Origin: Thermoplasmata archaeon
GTDB taxonomy: Archaea; Thermoplasmatota; Thermoplasmata; RBG-16-68-12
Assembly: GCA_013329855.1 (NCBI GenBank)
Contig: DUJI01000079.1
Coordinates: 1-6,106, forward strand
Direction of reading: 5' to 3'
Length of the DNA stretch: 6,106 nucleotides
Positions 1 through 4,557 of this stretch are shown here, piece after piece. The notes under the pieces are model-generated. The model saw only the letters and a program-made list of their open reading frames with translations, had not been told where the DNA came from and made no database searches. Each line of letters begins with the position of its first letter. Positions within the stretch are counted from its first letter, which is position 1. The translations under genes and the position numbers were made by a program.

Positions 1-19
1 GGCGGAGCCCGCGAGCCCC

Positions 20-697
20 GTGCTGCCCCTCCTGCCCGCCACGCCGACCATCGTGGGGATCATCCTGGCGGTCGTCGGCGGAGTCTGGGCCACGTACGCG
101 TTCGTGGCCGTCCAAGTGCTGGGCATCCGCTCCGACAAGCCCGCCGACGACCGGAGAACCCGGCGCGCGAACTCGAGTCACAAGGTGGAGAAGACCATGG
201 CAGATGAAAGCGAAGAGCCCCCGAAGCGTGTCTCCGGCAGTGCGAACGCGGGAAACCGTGCGACTCTGATCGTCGCGGCCGTGGCCCTCGTCCTCGCGGC
301 GGCGGGCGTCGGACTCGGCGCCATGGGCGCCCTGACCCCGAAGGCCGCCACCTACACGCCGACGACCGTGAGTTTCGAGATGGCCATCGTCCCCGACATC
401 CAGGGGGCGGGGTGGGACGCGTTCGTCCCGAACACCCTCGTCGTCCACGCGGGTGACACGGTGAAGATCACGGTCATCAACGCAGACGAGATGGACCACG
501 GGTTCGAATTGGACACGTTCAACGTGAATGTGCACATCGATCCGGGCACGGCGACCGCGACGGGCGACGTGACGCCCTCTACGACCGTCATCACCTTCGT
601 CGCGTCGCAGACCGGGACCTTCACGTTCAAGTGCAACGTGGTCTGCGGCGACGGGCACGACTACATGACGGGGACCCTCCAGGTGCTGCCCGACTGA
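20..697 (+). CDS. Haem-copper oxidase subunit II (CuA domain), ba3-like
   Basis: Subunit II of a terminal oxidase, which takes electrons from a small donor protein outside the membrane and passes them to the catalytic subunit. Counting from GTG 20 (225 aa), helix 1 is about residues 11-36, a charged loop follows (37-80), helix 2 is about 81-104, and the rest is a cupredoxin domain. All CuA side-chain ligands are visible: H160 (in DHGFEL), C205, C209, H213 and M216, spaced C-x3-C-x3-H-x2-M. Position 207 is V where aa3-type enzymes have the CxExC glutamate; ba3 enzymes also lack it. The DHGF...NVNV...CGxGH pattern resembles the Thermus ba3 subunit, which has only one helix. The frame is open to the left edge, so the true start may lie outside. 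An internal ATG at 197 with a good ribosome site would give a 166-aa, one-helix protein of ba3 size. Family is confident; start is not. Confidence 0.85.
   Translation: MLPLLPATPTIVGIILAVVGGVWATYAFVAVQVLGIRSDKPADDRRTRRANSSHKVEKTMADESEEPPKRVSGSANAGNRATLIVAAVALVLAAAGVGLGAMGALTPKAATYTPTTVSFEMAIVPDIQGAGWDAFVPNTLVVHAGDTVKITVINADEMDHGFELDTFNVNVHIDPGTATATGDVTPSTTVITFVASQTGTFTFKCNVVCGDGHDYMTGTLQVLPD
184..199 (+). promoter_or_regulatory. Internal Shine-Dalgarno and ATG inside the oxidase frame
   Basis: GGTGGAG at 184-190 lies six bases before an in-frame ATG at 197. Starting here would yield a single-helix CuA protein like ba3 subunit II, leaving the upstream helix as a separate or fused piece. No stop codon separates the two parts, so a restart within one continuous frame and a plain fusion are both possible. 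Confidence 0.45.
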
Positions 698-706
698 ACT
701 CCCAAC

Positions 707-744
707 GGCGGGAGCGTGGACTCCCGCCCCTCTCCTTTCCTTCC
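707..744 (+). terminator. Hairpin plus pyrimidine-rich tract after the oxidase gene
   Basis: An eight-base perfect inverted repeat, GGCGGGAG (707-714) and CTCCCGCC (721-728), with a six-base loop starts nine bases after the TGA. A C/T-rich run with short T stretches follows at 729-744. Archaea terminate mainly on T-rich stretches, so the pyrimidine run may matter as much as the hairpin. It sits where the oxidase transcript should end, before the next gene. Confidence 0.5.
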
Positions 745-804
745 GCGTCCCGCATCCGTTTCTCCCAAACCCTCATCTCATCCCCCGCAATCGGGAGCCC
801 GTTC

Positions 805-1992
805 ATGGACCTCGAAATGGACGTCCTCGTCGTGGGCGCGGGACCCGCGGGGAGCACGGCGGCGCGCTACGCGGCGGCCGGAGGCGCGCGGACCCTGCTC
901 ATCGAGAAGCGACAGGAGATCGGCACGCCGGTCCGCTGCGGCGAGGCCCTCGGGCGGAACTGGCTCGAGGCCGTGGACCTGACGCCCTCCTCCGCCTTCG
1001 TGGCCCGGGAGATCGCGGCGTCGCGGGTCTTCTCCCCGGACGGGACGTACCTCACCGTCTCCGGGTACGCGGGCGCGAAGGGCGGCTACGTGGTGGAGCG
1101 GGACCTCTTCGACCGTGCGCTGGCCAAGGAGGCGTCTCGGGCGGGAGCCCGGATCGAGATCAAGACGAGCGCCCTGGGCCTGTTGCGGGAGGGCGACCGG
1201 GTGGTGGGCGTGGTCTGCGAGCACCTGGGGGAGACGTGGGACGTCCGAGCGCCCGTGGTCATCGCGGCGGACGGCTTCGAGAGCCAGCTCGGGCGCTGGG
1301 CCGGAATGACGTCGCCCCTGCGCACGCGGGACCTCGTCTCCTGCCTTCAGGTCACCCTGGCGGGCGTCCGGGGAGACGCCGCCTACAGCGACCTCCATCT
1401 CGGGAGCGAGGCCCCCGGCGGATACGCGTGGGTGTTCTGGAAGGCGGAGGACGTGGCCAACGTGGGTCTGGGCGTCCCGCTGTCCCGCCTGAAGGACCGC
1501 GCGGAGGTCAAGCGGTACCTGGACGCGTTCATCGCGCGGCGGCCCGGCCTCGCGCGGGGCGAGCCCATCGAGGAGGTCGCGGGCGGCGTGACCACCTCGC
1601 TCCCCGTGGAACGGAGCGCGATGGCCGGCCTCCTCCTCGCGGGGGACGCCGCGCGGCTCATCGACCCGCTCACGGGAGCGGGAATCCAGAACGCCCTCCT
1701 GTCCGGCCGCCTCGCAGGTGAGGCTGCGGCGCGGGCCGTCCGGGAAGGCGACGCCTCCGGGGAGCGCCTGGCATCCTATGACCGGGCCTGGCGGTCCCGC
1801 CTCGAGGAGGATCTGGCTCGGCACTACCTCGTCAAGGAGGGGCTGCAGAAGCTCGATGACGCGGCGATCGACCGCGTGTTCCACGCCATTGCCGAGGCGG
1901 ACCTGCGGCCCCTGACGGTCCCCTCCGTGCTCGACGTGCTGCGGGCCCGGACCCCCGAGGTTCTCCGGACCTTTGAGGGACTGGGGTTCTGA
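805..1992 (+). CDS. Geranylgeranyl reductase family (digeranylgeranylglycerophospholipid reductase)
   Basis: FAD-dependent enzyme that saturates the geranylgeranyl chains of archaeal membrane lipids, the late step that makes archaeol-type or tetraether chains. Length is 395 aa, usual for the family. The N-terminal dinucleotide-binding motif is GAGPAG (residues 11-16), followed by an acidic strand end LLIEKR (31-36). PVRCGEA (42-48) carries the family's conserved cysteine, C45. VVIAADG (151-157) and LLLAGDAARLIDPLTGAG (277-294) are the second and third FAD-contact motifs. The substrate-region motif known as YxWxFP-x7-8-GxG reads YAWVFW here (207-212) and closes with GLG (221-223), so its proline is tryptophan. 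ATG 805 is chosen because GGGAG (793-797) lies seven bases upstream and the flavin motif then begins at residue 7. The frame continues upstream to 631 but overlaps the oxidase gene there and is not protein-like. Its stop abuts that of the next gene on the other strand. Confidence 0.93.
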   Translation: MDLEMDVLVVGAGPAGSTAARYAAAGGARTLLIEKRQEIGTPVRCGEALGRNWLEAVDLTPSSAFVAREIAASRVFSPDGTYLTVSGYAGAKGGYVVERDLFDRALAKEASRAGARIEIKTSALGLLREGDRVVGVVCEHLGETWDVRAPVVIAADGFESQLGRWAGMTSPLRTRDLVSCLQVTLAGVRGDAAYSDLHLGSEAPGGYAWVFWKAEDVANVGLGVPLSRLKDRAEVKRYLDAFIARRPGLARGEPIEEVAGGVTTSLPVERSAMAGLLLAGDAARLIDPLTGAGIQNALLSGRLAGEAAARAVREGDASGERLASYDRAWRSRLEEDLARHYLVKEGLQKLDDAAIDRVFHAIAEADLRPLTVPSVLDVLRARTPEVLRTFEGLGF

Positions 1993-2127
1993 TCAGGCCG
2001 GCTTGGGCTTGCCGCGGCGGACCTTCCGCAGCCTTCGCCGGCGCGGCACGTCAGGCAACAGGAACTCGTACGGGTTCTCTCGGAGGAGCGTGGTGGCACC
2101 CGGTACGGGCACGGCGTGTCCGCCCAT
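1993..2127 (-). CDS. Small basic hypothetical protein, 44 aa
   Basis: I do not recognise this protein. An ATG at 2127 opens a 44-codon frame ending in TGA immediately beside the reductase stop, with no intervening base. Most codons end in G or C, as in the neighbouring real genes. The N-terminal part is neutral (PVPGATTLL), the middle reads NPYEFLLPD (residues 19-27), and the last 16 residues are strongly basic (RRRRLRKVRRGK, then PKPA), which would suit contact with RNA or another acidic partner. It lies 49 bases after the GTPase gene on the same strand and could be its third cistron. A weak TATA-like GGATAACC lies about 23 bases before the ATG, so a leaderless transcript is also possible; no good ribosome site is seen. 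There is no cysteine, signal peptide or membrane segment. Coding status is inferred from codon use and its snug fit, not from a family match. Confidence 0.5.
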   Translation of the reverse strand: MGGHAVPVPGATTLLRENPYEFLLPDVPRRRRLRKVRRGKPKPA

Positions 2128-2176
2128 ATGAGCCGCTCGCGACGGTTATCCGTTCTGAGAGTGCCGCGGTCGAGGC

Positions 2177-2944
2177 TCAGTCCTTGGACAGGTCCTCGCC
2201 GCCCTCGAACACCTGCTGCACCTGGTTGTAGATCTCCTCGAATCCGAACAGGAGCTCCGAGGAGACGGGGAACAGACGACGGTACACGCCGATCGTCTCC
2301 ATGCTCCGGAGGAACTCCACATCGAGCAGGGTCTTCGGCGTCGTGGTGTCCGCGAACAGGGCCTCGTACAGGGCGATGGGGTCCAGGGACCATTTCACGA
2401 CCTGTTCGAGCTCCTCCTCGGGCAGGAGATCGGACTTGCTGAGCACGTTCATGAAGGGCAGCGCATGGCGGAACTGGACCGTCGCGCTCAGGAGGATGGA
2501 GGAGATGAAGCCGGAGGCGGAGCGGACCAGGTTCGGGTCGTTCAGGTAGACGAAGGCCGAGTCCTCGCGGCCGAAGGCGTCGATGATCGCAGGCCCCGAC
2601 GAGCGGAACGTGAACAGCTCGATCTGGCCGGGCGTGTCGATGAGGAAGTAGCTGGTCTGGAACGTCTCGAGGACGTCCGCGATTTCCCGCGCGTTCAGCG
2701 CGAGCAGGTCCGCGGCCGCCACCTGGGCACCGTTGGGCCCGAGGCCCTGCTCCTGGATGATCTTGTCCAGGTCGACCCAGTCCTTGACGTCCACATCGGG
2801 GGAGTAGGAGAGGGACTCCGCGCCGGGGTCCAGGTTCACGGTCACGCAGTCGAGGCCCTGGGAGTTCATCCAGAGCTGGACGGCGTAGACCATGGTCGAT
2901 TTGCCGCTGCCCGCGGTGCCGATGAAGTACAGGTTCCGGGCCAT
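2177..2944 (-). CDS. GPN-loop GTPase (archaeal GPN family)
   Basis: A 255-aa P-loop GTPase of the GPN family. Archaeal members form homodimers; the eukaryotic GPN1-3 relatives help assemble RNA polymerase II. Motifs in order: Walker A GTAGSGKST (residues 9-17), the NLDPGAE segment (37-43), the family-defining GPN tripeptide (69-71), G3 DTPGQIELF (103-111), and SKSD (169-172) in the G4 position in place of the usual (N/T)KxD. Length matches archaeal members. It starts at ATG 2944, one residue before the first strand leading to Walker A, and ends in a charged tail. It lies 45 bases after the zinc-ribbon gene on the same strand, so the two are probably co-transcribed. The client in archaea is unsettled; a role in assembling RNA polymerase or another complex is an inference from the eukaryotic relatives. 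A long overlapping frame on the same strand (1824-3245) is a shadow. Confidence 0.94.
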   Translation of the reverse strand: MARNLYFIGTAGSGKSTMVYAVQLWMNSQGLDCVTVNLDPGAESLSYSPDVDVKDWVDLDKIIQEQGLGPNGAQVAAADLLALNAREIADVLETFQTSYFLIDTPGQIELFTFRSSGPAIIDAFGREDSAFVYLNDPNLVRSASGFISSILLSATVQFRHALPFMNVLSKSDLLPEEELEQVVKWSLDPIALYEALFADTTTPKTLLDVEFLRSMETIGVYRRLFPVSSELLFGFEEIYNQVQQVFEGGEDLSKD

Positions 2945-2989
2945 GGCTTTCGGCGGGCCAAGGTCCGCGCCCCAGATGAAGGTTCGGGC

Positions 2990-3199
2990 CTAGCCCGAGG
3001 CCACGCGCATCTCCACTCGCCGGCAACGACCGCAGGCGAAGAGCTCGAAGGGGAGCATCTGCTCTCCCAGTTCGGCCCATTCCCCGAACAGGAGCTTCCA
3101 GCCGCCGCTCGTCCCGCCCACGCGGAACTGCTCCACGCCCATGGACTGCAACGTCCCGCCGCACCGCAGACACACAACTGAGGGAACCGGGGTGCTCAT
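2990..3199 (-). CDS. Small zinc-ribbon protein, 69 aa
   Basis: Two CxxC pairs, CLRC (residues 10-13) and CGRC (56-59), form a likely four-cysteine zinc site with a long insert between them. The layout resembles the short archaeal and bacterial zinc-ribbon family sometimes labelled nucleotide-binding or DUF2082: an opening CxxCG, a glycine-rich middle followed by an aromatic stretch (GGWKLLFGEW, 32-41), then a second CxxC near the C-terminus followed by a short polar strand. That family match is by eye. ATG 3199 is supported by GGAGG (plus-strand positions 3207-3211) seven bases upstream. It is the first gene after the tRNA on this strand and lies 45 bases before the GPN GTPase, which suggests a two-gene operon. 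The specific role is unknown; a partner or regulator of the GTPase is only a guess from position. Confidence 0.8.
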   Translation of the reverse strand: MSTPVPSVVCLRCGGTLQSMGVEQFRVGGTSGGWKLLFGEWAELGEQMLPFELFACGRCRRVEMRVASG

Positions 3200-3265
3200 G
3201 GCTCAGCCTCCACAACCAAGGATGGGCAAGGAGGTCCGAGGGCATGTGCCTTGCGCCGCGTAGGC

Positions 3266-3278
3266 GGGAAAAATGAAG
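3266..3278 (-). terminator. Oligo-T stop after tRNA-Lys
   Basis: Read on the minus strand, the discriminator base is followed by CTTCATTTTTCCC, with a run of five T residues (3273-3269) beginning six bases after the tRNA 3' end. Archaeal RNA polymerase commonly stops on such T runs after stable RNA genes. It would separate the tRNA from the zinc-ribbon gene downstream. Confidence 0.5.
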
Positions 3279-3292
3279 CGGGCCTGAAGGGA

Positions 3293-3325
3293 CTTTCGGG
3301 ACCGCGGGGACATCCGCGCGGTCGG
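3293..3325 (-). other. Archaeal tRNA intron 2, T-loop, position 59/60, 33 nt
   Basis: A second intron interrupts the T-loop between A59 and T60. The central helix is TTCG (tRNA 54-57) with CGAA near the intron 3' end; the 5' bulge is AAC and the 3' bulge AGT, each cut after the second base. The outer helix is the five-pair T-stem. After one C-C mismatch the intron forms a perfect seven-pair stem, GACCGCG (3323-3317) with CGCGGTC (3306-3300), and a ten-base loop. Removing these 33 bases restores a normal seven-base T-loop. Confidence 0.85.
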
Positions 3326-3347
3326 TTCGAACCCTTGACCTATCGGT

Positions 3348-3376
3348 GTCTCTCGACGGTCCGACAGGCGCGCCGA
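3348..3376 (-). other. Archaeal tRNA intron 1, anticodon loop, position 37/38, 29 nt
   Basis: The splice sites fit the canonical BHB motif. The four-pair central helix is CTCT (tRNA 32-35) with AGAG near the intron 3' end. The 5' bulge TAT is cut after its second base and the 3' bulge ACA after its second base. The flanking intron helix is CGGCG with CGTCG (one G-U). The outer helix is the anticodon stem. This is the commonest archaeal tRNA intron position and is a substrate for the splicing endonuclease. Confidence 0.88.
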
Positions 3377-3437
3377 TAAGAGCCGATCGCTCTACCTAGC
3401 TAAGCTACAGGCCCGCGAGGCCGCCTAACGTGCCCCG

Positions 3438-3447
3438 TTAGTTAAAG
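3438..3447 (-). promoter_or_regulatory. TATA-like element for tRNA-Lys
   Basis: Minus-strand CTTTAACTAA is the only A/T-rich patch in a G+C-rich stretch and is centred about 28 bases before tRNA position 1, the usual distance for an archaeal TATA box. No clear purine-rich BRE was assigned. The same patch read on the plus strand (TTAGTTAAAG) sits about 25 bases before a short ATG frame at 3467, so two-way use is possible but unproven. Confidence 0.5.
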
Positions 3448-3520
3448 ATTGCCGTGGAGGATCAGGATGCCAAAGGAAAACGGACCTCCTAGCGACCCCC
3501 AGCTCGGCGGTCCATCGGAA

Positions 3521-3531
3521 GAACTAAGTTT
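3521..3531 (+). promoter_or_regulatory. TATA-like element for the membrane protein gene
   Basis: GAACTAAGTTT is an A/T-rich island centred about 28-30 bases before ATG 3556, and no ribosome-binding motif lies at a useful distance from that ATG. The spacing fits a leaderless transcript starting at or just before the start codon, which is common in archaea. The rest of 3415-3555 holds no stable RNA or convincing gene. Confidence 0.4.
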
Positions 3532-3555
3532 CCCGAGGCGCGTTTTGGGCGTGCC

Positions 3556-4047
3556 ATGGACGTGGAGGCCCGGCGCGCGAAGGAGACGGGAGCCGTCCTG
3601 ACCTTCGCGGGTTTCGTGGTGGGCATCGTCGGCATCAACCTGATCACGAGCTGCCGGCTCGGCTACGCGAGGGAATGCCAGGGACCCGCCTACGAGAGCA
3701 CGCTCGGCTTCCTCCTGGCGTTCGCGGGCGCCTGCGCGGCCCTCCTCGGGATCGTGTACCTGCTGTCCCTCCCTCCCCGGACGCTGCCCGACGCCCCGGA
3801 CGCCGTGTTCCGGGCGGCCGAGGAGCGCCTGCCCGACGAGGCCCTCTTCTGGGGACGCGTGCTCTGGATTGCGATCCTCTCCGCCGCTCTGGTCGTCGTC
3901 GAGGCGATCCCCATCTACTACCTCTACAACGCCACGGCCGGGACGTCCACCTTCGACCTGAATGTGCTCCTCGCCACACTCATCGCGTTCGGCCTCGGGG
4001 ACGTCACCTTCATCGCGTTCATGGTGGTCACGTTCGACCAGGGCTGA
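3556..4047 (+). CDS. Four-helix membrane protein of unknown function
   Basis: Not recognised. The 163-aa product has four hydrophobic segments at about residues 12-31, 49-71, 102-124 and 135-158, with a short charged N-terminus (MDVEARRAKE) predicted inside. The first outside loop holds two cysteines, C33 and C41, which could form a disulfide. The cytoplasmic loop between helices 2 and 3 (72-101) is charged and proline-containing. The second outside loop has an N-glycosylation-type NAT at 125-127. No catalytic or metal motif is visible, so a small integral membrane protein without enzyme activity is as likely as a transporter subunit. ATG 3556 is the first usable start in this frame after a stop at 3490; the TATA-like patch upstream supports a leaderless start. 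It stands alone on this strand and meets the next gene tail to tail with ten bases between stops. Confidence 0.75.
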   Translation: MDVEARRAKETGAVLTFAGFVVGIVGINLITSCRLGYARECQGPAYESTLGFLLAFAGACAALLGIVYLLSLPPRTLPDAPDAVFRAAEERLPDEALFWGRVLWIAILSAALVVVEAIPIYYLYNATAGTSTFDLNVLLATLIAFGLGDVTFIAFMVVTFDQG

Positions 4048-4057
4048 GCGAGGTGGC

Positions 4058-4552
4058 TCACGCGCTCAGGGACCCCGTCCACGACTGCACGCCGACCAGA
4101 TGGCCGACGTCCACCTGCCAGACCTCGAAGCGGTAGGCGCCCTGGCTCGTCGCCTGGATGGAGAAGTAGTCCCCCGCGCCCACCTGACCGTCGTGGTTCG
4201 CATCCGTGAACGACAGGGAGGAGGTCCCGCCGCCGAGGCCCGGGGACAGGCTCGCGACCGTCGCATTGTCGCGGTACAGGGTCGCATTGAAGAGGGAGAG
4301 GCTCAGGTCGTTCAGCGCGTACGTGACGACGATCCGCGGCGAGCCGCTCGTCGTGTTGACCTGCAGGGTGAGCAGGGTCGATGGCGGCGGGTTCAGGTTC
4401 TCCAGGTAGCGCGGGACGAAGACGATGGCGAGGAGCGCCATGAAGATCAGGCCGGCGGACAGCGAGGCGATGAGGAGCTTCGTGGCTTGCGGCGGCGGCC
4501 CTCGCTTCCGTTTGAACTCCGTCTCGGGGGGCTTCGGCCGGGGGATCTTCAC
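4058..4552 (-). CDS. Single-pass membrane protein with an EF-hand-like calcium loop
   Basis: No named family is recognised. The 164-aa product has a basic, proline-rich cytoplasmic N-terminus (residues 1-24), one membrane helix (about 25-47), then an outward domain rich in S, T, N and beta-prone residues, with NTT and NAT glycosylation-type sites. Residues 117-128 read DANHDGQVGAGD, matching the EF-hand or dockerin loop pattern with D1, N3, D5, G6, a hydrophobic residue at 8 and D12. Similar short DxNxDGxxxxGD segments occur in archaeal pilin-like and surface proteins, so a surface or pilus-related role is possible but inferred. No class III signal peptide cut site was recognised. The GTG at 4552 is chosen because GTGGAG (4566-4561) lies eight bases upstream; another in-frame GTG at 4561 overlaps that site. 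It begins five bases after the LeuRS stop, so the two are probably translated from one message. Confidence 0.78.
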   Translation of the reverse strand: MKIPRPKPPETEFKRKRGPPPQATKLLIASLSAGLIFMALLAIVFVPRYLENLNPPPSTLLTLQVNTTSGSPRIVVTYALNDLSLSLFNATLYRDNATVASLSPGLGGGTSSLSFTDANHDGQVGAGDYFSIQATSQGAYRFEVWQVDVGHLVGVQSWTGSLSA

Positions 4553-4557
4553 GGAGC

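Larger units (their letters stand above)
3279..3414 (-). tRNA. tRNA-Lys (CUU) with two introns
   Basis: Exon 1 is 3414-3377, exon 2 is 3347-3326 and exon 3 is 3292-3279, giving a 74-nt mature tRNA. All four stems pair fully: acceptor GGGCCTG with CAGGCCC; D-stem GCTT with GAGC (one G-U); anticodon stem ATCGG with CCGAT; T-stem AAGGG with CCCTT. The anticodon loop is CTCTTAA, so the anticodon is CTT (3380-3378), reading lysine codon AAG. The rebuilt T-loop is TTCGAAT. Expected tertiary bases are present: T8, A14, G15 with C48, G18-G19, T33 and a five-base variable loop. The discriminator is G, as in many archaeal lysine tRNAs, and CCA is not encoded. Both introns must be removed for a functional molecule; with only the anticodon-loop intron removed, the T-arm cannot form its normal seven-base loop. 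A TATA-like element lies about 28 bases upstream. Confidence 0.92.

Noticed and set aside
631..804. Upstream extension of the reductase frame
   Set aside because: It would overlap the oxidase gene and cross the terminator hairpin. The ribosome site before ATG 805 and the position of the FAD motif fix the start.
778..1884. 368-codon open frame on the minus strand across the reductase gene
   Set aside because: It lies wholly antisense to a confidently identified reductase, is rich in R, G, P and A, and has no recognisable motif. Long antisense frames are expected at this G+C content.
2465..3181. 238-codon plus-strand frame opposite the GTPase
   Set aside because: It is an antisense shadow with low-complexity V/E/G/R composition and no motif.
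1824..3245. 473-codon open frame on the minus strand
   Set aside because: It overlaps the GTPase and zinc-ribbon genes on the same strand in another frame, and also the end of the reductase. Its composition is R/P/G-rich and no domain is visible.
3279..3414. tRNA with a single intron and an abnormal T-arm
   Set aside because: With only intron 1 removed, the T-stem pairs poorly (AAGGG against CGACC). Removing the T-loop insert gives perfect pairing with CCCTT and the right acceptor spacing.
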